DNA from: Cristatella mucedo
Taxonomy: Eukaryota; Bryozoa; Phylactolaemata; Cristatellidae
DNA: 64,000 nucleotides
NCBI GenBank assembly: GCA_009760855.2
Contig: WPIO01000182.1
Span: forward strand, 134,001 to 198,000
Direction: 5' to 3'
A program made the position numbers and the translations under genes. The notes below the pieces were generated by a model. It did not search any database. It was given only the letters and a program-made list of their open reading frames with translations, and was not told the DNA's origin. This document shows, piece by piece, positions 1-10,820 of this stretch (position 1 is the stretch's first letter; each line of letters opens with the position of its first letter).

Positions 1-3000
1 GCAGGCAAATATGGTAATGAAGCATACACAGTGTCACAGCACTTGCTTGCGAGAGCCACAAGCGCTTGCTGAGGGTCACAAGACATCGCATTCTGCTCAC
101 ATGCACCACATTCCGCTAGTGTGAAAAGGCATTATGAAATTGCAACCAATGTGCTAGCTGAAGCACCCAAAACAGCCTCGTCGGCCCAGCTGTTGCCATC
201 AACGATGGAGCCGACTGTTAGGAAGAACCGCTGCTGCCTCGGAAACGCAGAGTCAATCGGCAGGCCCGTGCCTTGGAACACGTGCAAAGCAACACCTCAG
301 GGGCCGCCTTGGGACCAGCAGCAAGCAAACAGCGCGCTGGGCACAACGTCACGCAGAACTGCAGCAAGCAGCAAGCTGAGAAGCACGAGAAGAGCCGGTA
401 AAAATGGCTCCTAGATGGCAGCAGAAGTGTGCGATAGTGTCGGTTCGTGCAGTGGGGCCCCTGATTGCTAAGGGACAGATAGGCAGCTGCATCCTTGCAA
501 TGAGTACCCGGAACGCTGATGATCGAGTCAGTGCGATCCGTCACTTCCCCATCCGTGGTGGCAGACTCCGCCTGGCTTCATGCATTTCAATAAGCAGGTT
601 GGCACACTGCAGACAAGTGCCTACTTGGCCCATCTTCCGGCGGTCAGCCAAAGCATTACGCAACCATAATTTTGCACGCGGTAGTTTTTTACCTAACTGT
701 GAACCCTTTAAAAATTTTCCTTAGATGTCTTCGTCATACATGACTTTAAGCACACTTTAAGGCTCCTCCCCCCCCCCGGAGTTGCGAACTCAGCATTTGG
801 TACCACACAGCTCTGATGAAAGGGCTTAGGTCTGCATTAGTATATCCCCACAAAGCTTCTATACACTGAGTACTTCTCTCGACCTCTGTCAACCAGTGCC
901 ATGAACCAGGGAAATACCAAGCTCTTGCTTTAGTGCTACGCGGTTCTTTATCTGTCCATAAAAATTTGCCATTCACAATAATACCGTTGTCCCAATCTTT
1001 GCATTGGAGCGAACCGAAGTAAATGACTGTTCAAACTGCCTTAAATATAAGCGTTTCAAGAATAATTAGAAGCACTAAAGCACCTTATGAGAACTAACGA
1101 TTAGACTGCGGCCGATTGAGATACGTGAAATATACAGCTACAAGCGGTAGCGCATAATTAAGCCGCAGCATCAATATGAAGAGAACACTAATTCTGCACC
1201 AAGCGATTCTACACGTGCAACTGACAATTCAGAACCACCGCATTGCCTGCAAAATAAGCTGCGCGCTCTTAAATCCAAGAAAAAGCATTTTGTAATGAAT
1301 TAAGAGCCTCTAGATTACTCACTGCTACAAGTCGCGACCCACTGGCCAGGAGAGGACATGGGCTTCCGTGTCCTGGGCGCTCTTGGTCACCGAACAGGTC
1401 AACCTGAGAAGAATGACGACAGCAACAATGAAGAGGCTGCTGGTTTAAAATCCTTAGCAGTAGCTCTCGACCTGCTATAGCACAGATCTCGATTCTCGGT
1501 CATGTATCATACACAACGGAGCCGATCCTCCTCCCCAACTCATTTCGGCAAAGCATAGAATCGGATCATTTCACAAACGCAGCCCTACCGTAGCGATGGC
1601 GGCACCGCTGCCGCGAAGCCCTTTCTGAGCTGGAGCCTTTTTAACTAACGGGTGTGTATGGCGGTATCCTCAGCAGAGAGGATTGCAGGAGTATAATAAG
1701 CACGGGACTCCAGTGACGGTCTGTGTCGTCACACGATAACACCAAAGAGCTCCTCCATCATGGCTGCCCGAGTTCGTGGTCGATCGTTACCGGCTCACCC
1801 GTATACTTTTAGCTTTACATCTCATATGGGATGAGAAGCACTGCATCGCAGCATTTTAACAGAAATACGGCGTGCCTTTAATTGCGTTCCAACAGCTTGG
1901 TGGCGATAGTGCAGACTGGTGTGGTGGTATCTTTCCGGTCCCGGACAGGTGGAGTACCAGAATACCTGTGGCTCATCCCCCTCAGACGGAGCTGGTCATT
2001 CAGCTTCCTCCAGCTAATCGACCAGATCGTCTTCCCAGCAGCGCCACCCGGCTACCCAACGTCTGGTCGGCCGCCAGTCCCCTCACGCGGCCCAACCGGC
2101 TGACGGCCCTCCTCCCGTCGGGAGGCTGGCTGACTGTTCTTTCCGGTGAGCGTTCGGTCGAGCTGACCTGCTCTTCAGCCGGAGGCTGTCCATTGTGAAC
2201 TCGAGCGCCGCACGGCGGTTTTGTGAATGGCTCTGCCTGCAAACTGACGACTGCTCGAACGCTAATGCGAAGTTTTCGTATATACAACTGGAGATTTACA
2301 GCCGCCGCGTCGGGGCTGGACTAAAATACTTGCTTCCAGTTGGCTAGTTGGTTAGGAAAAAACCCCGATTTTCAATCGAAAAACTGCCATGCTTTAGGCA
2401 ACATCGCGATCGCCGCACGATCCAACAGGCTCGAATTACGCCTGTCCAACCCAATCCCGACCTCGTCGCAGGCGCTCGCTCTCCCCCTCCCCCCAACAGG
2501 CCCCTTGCTCGAGCTCATCGGGGAAATATCGTCGGTCCCTCGATCTGGCAAATCAGGAGTGCACTATCGACCGCTGCAACTTCTGCCCCTCCGTCGCCGC
2601 CATACGGCTGGTGCTTACCGTTCGAGCTATCAGATCTGGCTGCAGCGGTCGCAAACTGAACTCGAGCCTCTATACCTAACGTCCTCAACACGGACCATCT
2701 ATCTCTTAAGCAAAGCGAGAACGAAATAGGGCGATGCATCGCAGCTAACGCTGATCGTGTCGCAGGAATTGCTGATGTTGACTGCTTGATTGTTAATCTG
2801 GCGTACATCGGAAGATCACCCAGTGCTCCTTGTACATCTACAGAGCGACAAAATCAGGTCCCTTCCGAAGCACGTATAGCTGTCGATGTCTGCGTCTCTT
2901 ACTCAGTGAATACTTTGAAAAGTCGGTACGTACATAAGAGAATCGAACGCAGCTAAAAACTTGATTGGCCGGCACTTAACCGTTAACACCACTAGCGTTT

Positions 3001-3060
3001 TAATAGTAACAGCTGTAAATCTTTTGCAAAGTGTCTTAAATGAACCGAATCTCTTTTCAT
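1..3060. other. Gene-poor intergenic DNA
   Basis: I see no recognisable gene. Open frames are short, overlap on both strands and show no family motifs. The part at about 1900-2700 is richer in C and G, with runs of C near 2480, but it has no clear exon structure. No repeat family used elsewhere in the window is obvious before the SINE at 3067. Confidence 0.5.
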
Positions 3061-3066
3061 GCTGCC

Positions 3067-3199
3067 GAGCTGGTTTGGTCCAGTGGTTAAGGTGCTGGCC
3101 CGGACTAAGGTCTGGCTGAGGTCGTGGGCTCGAGCCCCTAGGCATATGTGAAGCGATTGAATAGAGATTAAGTTCTCTTGGGGCGCTATACAAATGAAT

Positions 3200-3205
<6 letters not shown>
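3067..3205 (+). repeat. tRNA-derived SINE, family A
   Basis: The head is tRNA-like: TGGTCCAGTGG resembles box A, and GTGGGCTCGAGCCC resembles a box B. The 3' part (GAGATTAAGTTCTCTTGGGG, then CGCTATACAAATG) closely resembles the 3' end of the LINE-B copies in this window (GAGATTAAGTTCTCCGAGGG, then CGCTTTATCAAGTGC). That suggests the SINE borrows the LINE tail for retrotransposition. Minus-strand copies lie at about 32402-32537 and 59503-59640. It runs straight into an AT-rich microsatellite. Confidence 0.75.
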
Positions 3206-3280
<75 letters not shown>

Positions 3281-3283
3281 CAC
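3199..3283. repeat. (TA)n-(CA)n-(TA)n microsatellite
   Basis: Alternating TA, then CA, then TA dinucleotides directly follow the SINE and probably grew from its A/T-rich tail. Confidence 0.9.
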
Positions 3284-3410
3284 GTTACAACTTGCTGCAA
3301 GAGAAGCAATAAAGAAAAGTCAGTGACCAGCAAGGAATGTGTGCTCCTGCAAGAATGCAAAAGCAAACATTCCTACCCACTAAATTTCTGACGTTACGTA
3401 TGCCTGCGGA

Positions 3411-3845
3411 GGCCATAGCATGAGAACACACAAGCACAATCGCGTGACATTTGATGGGTCACCCTGGAACATTGCTTGCTATAATTTGAAATCAAAACCT
3501 CTGTTTGAGTGATGCTTTTTTTTTAGAAATATCAGCGGTATCGCAGTTCGCTGTTATCTGGACGGGGCCATTAGTGGCCATAGCATGAGAGCTCGTGAAA
3601 GCGAAATCGCATGAAACCTTGTGCGAAAGCGTGGAAAACTGATACCTACGCTATAGAATCAAATTGTTGCTTCGCGATGCGTTTTTTCGGAAATGGCAGC
3701 TGTATCGCCGTTCGAATGTGTCAAAAGGCTGGCAAGCCCGGAACATTTTAGGCCATAGCTCGAGAACAAGCAAGCTCAATTGCATTCAACTTTGTGGGCA
3801 AACCCGTAGCACCATTCTGTGTAATTTGCTATCAGAGCCGCAGTT
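3411..3845 (+). repeat. Diverged tandem repeat, unit about 170 bp
   Basis: Three units begin GGCCATAGC at 3411, 3576 and 3751, giving periods of 165 and 175 bp. Units 1 and 2 also share a later segment with a T-rich run followed by GAAAT and then GTATCGC. The third unit stops near 3838-3850, where the sequence changes abruptly to AT-rich polymerase coding sequence. The Polinton-like element therefore appears joined to, or inserted into, this array. Confidence 0.7.
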
Positions 3846-3847
3846 TT

Positions 3848-6800
3848 CTTACGTTTATTGGAGGAGGAAATACTTTAACTTTTACATATAATACTAAAAA
3901 ATGGTTTGGAGACTTCGAGACTTTAAGAGAATCACTCAGATATCAAACAAAATTATTGCTTAATAGAGTTAGAGAAATATGGCCTTTTATCAGAATTCAT
4001 TTTAGAGTATCATTTGATATGAAAACTTTTGATACTGGTGAAACTGAAAGAAGAGGTTCTCAATCCAAATCAATTTTAACTATGGATAGTGAATCAGCAG
4101 ATGAAATTTATGATAAAATAATGCTTGCACTCGGTATAAATTCTGAGTTACTAGTTGAGAGAGGTGTCGGTTCTGGTTGGCTATTTATTGGCTTTCATTC
4201 ATTTTCAGTTGTTATATCTAAATATATTCCAATTGGTGGTGGATCATATGTTGAAACTCCTGATTATCTCGCTAAGAAAAAGTGTGTTACTAACATAAAA
4301 AACTATGATGATGAGTTTTGTGCACTATGGTGTGTTTTGAGAGCTCTAAATCCAGTAGAAAGAAATAAATGGAAGACAAATGATTTAAAAAAATACTAAA
4401 CGAACAATATTCAAGTTTAATTAGTGATATCGAATGGCCAATGAAAGTTAAAGACACAAATAAACTAGAGAAAGCTATGAATGTTAGCATAAATGTTTAC
4501 TCGTGTGGGTACAAAGAATCAAGATTTTCTCCTTTAAGAGTTGTTAAGAAAGCTGACGAGATTCCAAACAGACATATTAATCTGTTGCTTGTAACAAGTG
4601 GTGATATCGAACATTATATTTTGATTAACAATGTTAACGCTTTGTGCAGGCCATCTAGTTCTGGAGGAAAACAATATTACTGTCATCGGTGTTTAAATAG
4701 ATTTTTTGACAAGCTTCAAGTAGATGAACATTTAGAAATATGTGATAGCATAAACTCAGGAACAACAATATATGTAATGCCAGACGAACATAATAAATTT
4801 ATACTATTTGATTCATTCAAACATCTTAATGTATGTCCTTATGTTTTTTATGCAGACTTTGAATGTTTAGTGCAAAAAGGGGAACATGATGACCACTTTT
4901 CAACACACACACCATGCTCTGCAGCATATGTTATAGTTGACTGAATGGTGAAGTTGTTGATAGGTTTTTAAACGTTGGTCCTGATTGTGTGAATACTTTC
5001 TTAAAAAGGTTATTTGCTGTATCAGATTTTTATAAAACTAGACTAGTTGAGAAAAATTTAGATAGCATGATGATAGATTTAACTGATGATGAAATGAAAG
5101 CACACGATGATGCAATTTTCTGTTGGATGTGTAAAGGTCCTTTTAATCAAAGAAACAATGAGTTGAGAAAAGTATTTGACCATTGCCATTTAAAAAATCA
5201 ATATAGAGGTGCCGCACACCACTCATGTAATTTTAAAGCAAGCATGGACTTTAGAAAATGGCAATTACCTGTTTTATTCCATAAATTTAGGGGGTATGAT
5301 TCACATATCATTGTTAAAGCATTAGAGAATTTTAGCGTTGAAGCAGAACCAATTGCAAATAATTTAGAAAAGTACATGATGCTCAAAGTTGGTGATTTGG
5401 TTTTTAAAGACAGTATGCAGTTTATGATCGGGTCATTAGAAACTATTGCTTCAACAATGGGAAAAACAATTGATTGCTTTCCAATTTCAAATAAAGTTTT
5501 AAGCAAAAAGTATAAAGGAAAAAATCTTAATCTTCTTACTGTTAAAGGAGAATATCCTTATGAGTTTATGGATTCTTGGGAACAATTTAAGTGTGATTCT
5601 TTACCTAGTAAGGAATCTTTTTACTCTAATGTTTATATGGAAGGAATATCAGAGGATGATTATAAAAAAGCAAATGATGTTTGGAAAGAATTTGATTGCA
5701 CATCATTCATTGATTATCATGATTTATATTTAATCACCGATGTTCTGCTGTTAGCAGATTGTTTTGAAAGTTTTAGAAAAGGATTGATATCTAAACTAAA
5801 ATTAGATCCTGCAAACTTTGTTACAACACCAAATTTTTCATGGAGTGCAGTGCTGTGTTTTGGTATTCTGGAGTAAAAATTGAGTTATTAACAAACAGAG
5901 AAGTTTATGACACATTTAAAAAGTCAATTCGTGGTGGAATTTGTCAAGTTAATAGTAGATTAGTTAAAGCAAACAATCCTATGGTACCTGGATATGATTC
6001 TAGCAAACCGACAAGATGGATTACCTATCAAGACGCTACAAGCTTATACCCAACAGCAATGATGGAATTTCTTCCGCAAGGAGAAATTGAAGAGTGCTCA
6101 ATTGATGGATGGGATAGAGAACAAATACTATCACTACCTGATGAGTCGGATGTTGGAGCTTTCTTTTTTGTTGATATTGAATACGATCCTAAAACAAAAG
6201 AGTACTATCATGATATACACAATGAATATCCATTATGCGCATCTAACAGAGTTGTTGACTGTAGTGAGTATTCTAATTTTCAAAATTAATTTAAAGTAGG
6301 TGCGTGTAATGTTCCAAAACTGATGTGTGACTTTTCATTAAAAAAAGATTATTTAATTCACTATAGATATCTAAAGTTTTGTTTAACACACGGAATGATA
6401 GCTACAGTAAAAAAGGTCTATAAATTTAAGCAATCTAGATGGTTGGAACCATTCATCCAAATGTGTGCTGATGTGAAAGCAGCAAATTTGAATAAAAAAT
6501 TCTTGAGAAATCTTTGGAAGTTGATAATGAATGCATTTTATGGTAAAACATGTGAAGATGTTGAAAAAAGAGTAAACACTTATTTGATTAATGTTATTGA
6601 TGAGATAGGAAATAAAAAATTTTATAAAAGAATACGAGATCCTAGAATGGTAAACTTTAGAGATTTTAGCAAAACATTAACAATATTTCAAATGAACCAA
6701 TCAAAGACTAGATTAAATAAACCAGTGTTTATAGAAAGCGCAATTCTTGAATTATCTAAATTACATATGCAGAAGTTGTATTATGATGTGATAAAACAAA

Positions 6801-7369
6801 AGTATAACGAAAAAGTTAAGTTAATCTATACAGATACAGATTCATTGATTATGGATATTGAAACACCTAATTTATATAATGATATAAAAAATATGCCAGA
6901 ATGGTTTGCTGAAGATACGATTGGAAAATTTAAAGATGAAACAGAAGGAAAAGTAATTGCTGAAGTATGTGCTTTGAGACCAAAACTCTATTCAGTTAGT
7001 ATCGTTAATGCAGAAAGAAAAGCAGCTGCAAAAGGAGTTACAAAAGCAGTTTTAACAAAAACAATGGGTCATGACACTGTTGTCAATTGTTTAACAGATA
7101 GTGTATCAATCTTCAACGGAAAAACAATTAATGGTTTTAAAGAAAAACAGATTAGAAAGTTTTGTAAGATATCGCAGAGTAAACACGAGTTATTTACTGA
7201 TACATTAGAAAAAGTAGCATTATCCGCCTTTGATTCAAAACGATACTGGTTGGACTGTGGAATCTGCAGCTACGCTTATGGTCACTATAGAATTGCTGAT
7301 TCATTGATTAACAATCTAAATCCAGGACGATGTAATACTTGTAATATTGGTGAATTAAAGAAAATTTAA
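3848..7369 (+). pseudogene. Protein-primed type-B DNA polymerase (viral pPolB), broken
   Basis: This is the replicative polymerase of the element (DNA_pol_B_2 family). The order seen is: an N-terminal region with GSGW near 4166; a Cys/His finger (CHRC...H...C) around 4680-4743; exonuclease motif I YADFEC near 4849; an HNH-like segment (DHCH...YRGAAHHSCN) around 5178-5230; an exonuclease II-like FHKFRGYDSH near 5280, where the usual Asn appears to be Lys; motif A DATSLYP near 6032; motif B MNAFYGKT near 6527; and motif C YTDTDSL at 6827-6847. The reading frame changes near 4390 (in an A run), 4937 and 5855, and an in-frame TAA lies at 6287-6289, after which the frame continues unchanged. No ATG fits well at the left end, so the gene may be truncated there. 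The TAA at 7367-7369 looks like the natural end. Confidence 0.93.
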
Positions 7370-7382
7370 ACTACTAATATAT

Positions 7383-7691
7383 ATGCCAAAACGAAAGAGT
7401 GAAAAAATTGTTGAACCTGAAGCAAAAATAAAAGTCTAACATAATATTCGAGAAACAACAAAAGAGTTATATGAGTTGCAAATAGAAATGGAATATGACA
7501 GACCAGAAGAAGAGTTAATTTTTGAGATGGTAGGAATAAATTTATATTAATAAATACAATTCATTATTATAGAATTGGAAAATGTTGAATATGAATCTGA
7601 ATATGAAGAGTCCGACAGCAATGATCCCGATTACAATCCAGAAGAATCAGAATATGAAAGTGAATATGAAAGTGAAGATGAATCTAATTGA
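7383..7691 (+). pseudogene. Small protein with basic start and acidic repeat tail, in-frame TAAs
   Basis: The ATG at 7383 sits in AATATATATG, 13 bases after the polymerase stop. The frame starts MPKRK and ends in an acidic Glu/Tyr/Ser tail with repeated EYESEYE units, stopping at TGA 7689-7691. In the same frame there are three TAAs (7437, 7548, 7551), yet no frameshift. Composition stays protein-like on both sides: charged and helical before, acidic after. The end overlaps the next gene, whose ATG at 7678 lies inside it. I do not recognise the family. A basic head with an acidic repetitive tail could suit a nucleic-acid or protein-protein adaptor, but that is a guess. An alternative is that only fragments are translated. 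Confidence 0.55.
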
Positions 7692-8322
7692 AATACTTAA
7701 AAGTAAAGAGGGGTATCTACCAAATTATGTAACAAGAATAATAAATGAGATGGATAGTACAAATAAAGATTTAAAACTATATGAGCTAGGACTAAAACTT
7801 TATAATGAAAAAATGTATACTGCTGAAAAAGAATTAGAACAAACTGCTAATGATGTCCTAGAATATGCACAGAACTATTTTAGAGATGTCAAACAAAAAG
7901 ATGAACTAAGTAAAACATATGAATCAACAATTGATAAGAAAAAAGATTTACTTGATATTATTGGAGCAAAGAAAACTGGTGGAATATCTAAACCTATAAG
8001 AAAGATTGTTGAAAAACTTAGTGAGGAAAATCTTTCGACTGTTATTACAGAGCTAGATAAAAAGAAAAAAAGAAGTGTAAAAGAGCAAAGAGTTTTAGAT
8101 TATTTAACACCAAAAGTTGGCAAAGGAATAGAAATAATTCCATTAGTTGTAAAGAATGATTATGAAGTATTTGATAAGATTGAATTGTGGATTCGAGAGC
8201 TTGCTGCTGGAAATACTGGAGTAGTAAATTCTATTAGTGCTGCCGTTGATTACCTTGAAAAATCTAGAAAAGTTCCAAAATCATATGTTGCTAAAATTAA
8301 TAAACTTTTATATGATATATAG
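7678..8322 (+). CDS. Uncharacterised Lys/Glu-rich helical protein
   Basis: The frame is open from about 7582, but I place the start at ATG 7678 (MNLIEILKSKEGYLPNYV). Upstream codons belong to the acidic frame of the previous gene, and the codon use becomes protein-like here. The product is about 214 residues, rich in Lys, Glu and Leu, with long predicted helices (around KELEQTANDVLEYAQNYF), no obvious membrane segment and no Cys pairs. I do not recognise a family. It sits between polymerase and capsid genes and ends TAG three bases before the next gene's ATG, in the same frame. In related elements such genes are often virion or core components, but nothing in the sequence proves it. Confidence 0.7.
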   Translation: MNLIEILKSKEGYLPNYVTRIINEMDSTNKDLKLYELGLKLYNEKMYTAEKELEQTANDVLEYAQNYFRDVKQKDELSKTYESTIDKKKDLLDIIGAKKTGGISKPIRKIVEKLSEENLSTVITELDKKKKRSVKEQRVLDYLTPKVGKGIEIIPLVVKNDYEVFDKIELWIRELAAGNTGVVNSISAAVDYLEKSRKVPKSYVAKINKLLYDI

Positions 8323-8325
8323 AGA

Positions 8326-9183
8326 ATGTCAGATCTTCTTGATGTGGCTAAGGATATTCTAAAGAATGTTGAGGCAATCAAAAAGGATACCATTGCAGGC
8401 AAGGAAGGATATGTTTTTAACGTAACTGGAACTACTAATCCTATTAGAGTAAACATCAACAACCCAATAAGACTTAAGAACAAAAAGTTTAAGGTATGCT
8501 TAAAAAAATTTGTTGGTACTAACTCTATTAAAAATATAACAAATAAGAATAATACTTTTGTTTACAGACTTGCAGGTGGAAGTGAACGAAAAGTAATTAT
8601 TCCTCCTGGAATATATGCAGCTGTTTCTGATGATGTAAGTATTGGAATTGCTGATACAATAAATAATTCTATTGTATTATCTGGAAGTGATAAGTTTGGT
8701 TTAGGTATTGATACTGCTACTTCTAATTCTTGGATTACTATGCCTGCTGGGTTTACATTTGTTGCTGTTAAGTCTACAATAGCTCCTTTACTTGGATTTA
8801 CTGGAACTGTTTATACAACTGATAAAACATTACCAATAAGTACATACACTGCACCTCCTGGAAAACAATTTATGCAAGTAACTACAGAACCAGGATATAA
8901 ACTTACTTCAGAGAATGAAGTTTTTGTTTCTGACTTGAATTTAATTATTGTAAATTGTAATTTGGTTGCTAGTGGAACTAGTTACATAGATAATATCGAA
9001 ACACAAGCTCTAAGAAGTTTTGCTTATAATTTTTATCCTTGGGAACAAATGGTATATGAACCGAATACTCTTGAATATCACAATCTTGTTGGAGAATCTA
9101 TTTCTGATATATTGATTACAATTACAGACCAAAATTCAAAAAATTTAGATTTTGGTTCTCAACAAATTACTTTTGTAATATAA
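8326..9183 (+). CDS. Putative minor capsid (penton-like) protein
   Basis: This is an intact 285-residue frame starting MSDLLDVAKDILKN at an ATG preceded by TATATAGAGA. After a short helical head it is beta-rich. Features typical of capsid-type proteins of metazoan Polinton-like elements are visible: an early NPIRL segment, IIPPGIY (the ITIPxGxY-like strand), LLGFTG near residue 165, and a C-terminal ITDQNSKNLDFGSQQITF strand pair. I infer a single jelly-roll, penton-like protein at the particle vertices. The assignment rests on these motifs, not on a structure. No frameshift or stop is present, which is notable beside its broken neighbours. It ends at TAA 9181-9183, and the next ATG follows 22 bases later. 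Confidence 0.62.
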   Translation: MSDLLDVAKDILKNVEAIKKDTIAGKEGYVFNVTGTTNPIRVNINNPIRLKNKKFKVCLKKFVGTNSIKNITNKNNTFVYRLAGGSERKVIIPPGIYAAVSDDVSIGIADTINNSIVLSGSDKFGLGIDTATSNSWITMPAGFTFVAVKSTIAPLLGFTGTVYTTDKTLPISTYTAPPGKQFMQVTTEPGYKLTSENEVFVSDLNLIIVNCNLVASGTSYIDNIETQALRSFAYNFYPWEQMVYEPNTLEYHNLVGESISDILITITDQNSKNLDFGSQQITFVI

Positions 9184-9205
9184 ATTATTGAAATATAATA
9201 TAAGA

Positions 9206-9808
9206 ATGTCTATAAGAATCACTGTCACTACCAGTACAGATTCAAAGACTCTTGTTCCTCCATTAATGCTTGGATCTGATTCTGGTTATAACAAAATAGG
9301 CTTACGGAGAGTTGAGTTTACATATACAAACAGAATAATATCAAATATTACTACTGGAGTATACGATATGCTTTGGTATAGAGTAAATATGGTTCATCAA
9401 GACAATTATTCTATTGCAGTCCCACAAGGATATTATGATAGTTCAAAACTTGTTGCTTACCTAAATAATGCTTTACTAACAGCAAAATCATTGTTAAATC
9501 CATTAGCTAGACCTCCAATGAATGGTATAAAATTTAGTGTAGATACTGATGATAGAATAATTATGCAAGTTGGTCAAGACCATGTTGTGCTACTCGGAAC
9601 AAATTCTGGTATAATCAACTCTATTGGAGATACTTTAGGATTTAGTTCAAATTTACAAGGCACATTTGATGCTGCAATGGTTGGTGGAACACCATATGAG
9701 GTAGTAGAAAAAGCTATGTATTTTTCTGGTACTTTTAAGGCTTGGAATACAATGCAGTTACCTGACAATTCTGGAGTAAAATGGATAAGTATTGACTGCG
9801 ACTTCTAG
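9206..9808 (+). CDS. Second capsid-type (jelly-roll-like) protein
   Basis: The start chosen is ATG 9206 (MSIRITVTTSTDSK), because ATATAATATAAG directly precedes it; the frame is open from 9188 only through a TTG. The product has about 200 residues, is beta-rich, and contains SIAVPQGYYDSSKL and DTLGFSSN. These parallel the IIPPGIY and LLGF segments of the preceding gene, so the two may be paralogues. It stops at TAG 9806-9808 and overlaps, in another frame, the beginning of the open frame for the major-capsid-like protein, which lacks its own ATG. The C-terminus may therefore be a deletion junction rather than the natural end. Function is inferred from context. Confidence 0.55.
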   Translation: MSIRITVTTSTDSKTLVPPLMLGSDSGYNKIGLRRVEFTYTNRIISNITTGVYDMLWYRVNMVHQDNYSIAVPQGYYDSSKLVAYLNNALLTAKSLLNPLARPPMNGIKFSVDTDDRIIMQVGQDHVVLLGTNSGIINSIGDTLGFSSNLQGTFDAAMVGGTPYEVVEKAMYFSGTFKAWNTMQLPDNSGVKWISIDCDF

Positions 9809-10808
9809 TAATATTGGTTTTGCTTACAGAAGAGGTCTTTCGAGTGTCTTATCAGATAATGCAGGAACTTTTAGCATCTCACTCCCACTTTCAAGATTGT
9901 CTGAATTTTGTGCAGATATGAATAAGATTCTTTACAATATCCCATTTACGCTTGAGATGACACGAGTTGGTGGCAGTGATTTTGATGCTATTATGACTGG
10001 TGCATCAGGAGCTGCTGCTAATACTAATTCGATTACATCTAGAGGTGTTGTTGGGGCTGCTAATGAAGGACTTTGGAATGCGTTTAAGATTAATATGTCA
10101 AAAATGAGACTGATGGTTCCTTGTATTATTCCTAAAGAAAGTATTCAAAGAGCGCTTGCTGATGTGTCAAGTGAAGGAGCAAAGGAAATTAAACTTAATT
10201 ACAGAGTCAGACGTTATGAAAATATGACAATAACAAACTTTAACCAAGGTTTAAAATATACTAGAACTCTATCTGTACAAAATACTATAGATAAAGTTAG
10301 GTGGTTGATTCTTGCTGCACAAAACACAAACAAATATAATGATTATACTAGAAATCCTTGCACATATAATCATTGTGATATTAAAAATGTGACTGTGCGT
10401 GCTAATGGTTCAAAGCAATATCCTACTGTTGCTAGAATTAGTTATCCAAAAGACGGAAAATGTTCTACTGCATATCTAGATTTTACTCAAATCAGAAAGC
10501 AGTATCTTGGATTAAATGAAGTTACAGAGCCAGTTGGTGTAACTTTCCCTGAATGGCTAATGCTATATCCAATTCATGTCGTTGATCTCCAATACAATGA
10601 TGAACCTTTAAGAATCACTTCAAAACTAGATGTAAGCATTGAGTTTAACTCTCAAATACCAAACGCCAATCCTGCTACAAACATTATGATTCATTATTTA
10701 ACTATCTGTGAGAACACTGCCGAACTTACTTCTAATGGCAATGGTTCACCATTTACCTGCAGTAAAGGAACATTTTCTTACGATGGAACTGACATTAAAA
10801 AAATTTAA
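9792..10808 (+). pseudogene. Major capsid protein-like gene, 5' part missing
   Basis: The open frame is about 338 codons with no ATG at its beginning; TTG 9792 is the only start-like codon. It contains FSISLPLSRLSEFC, then RWLILAAQNT, CDIKNVTVRANGSKQYP, a YLDFTQIRKQYLG segment and a late VSIEFNSQIP...NIMIHYLTI beta region. This pattern matches the C-terminal two thirds of the large capsid-type protein found in many metazoan Polinton-like elements, which I take to be the double jelly-roll major capsid protein. Family members have roughly 100 or more residues before the first matching segment, so an N-terminal part seems lost here. The end at TAA 10806-10808 (after DIKKI) looks natural, and 12 bases separate it from the next ATG. 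Confidence 0.65.
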
Positions 10809-10820
10809 ACCACAAATATA

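Noticed and set aside
3067-3160. A functional tRNA gene
   Set aside because: The box A and box B-like motifs are followed by a LINE-type tail and the unit recurs as dispersed copies, so it is a SINE.
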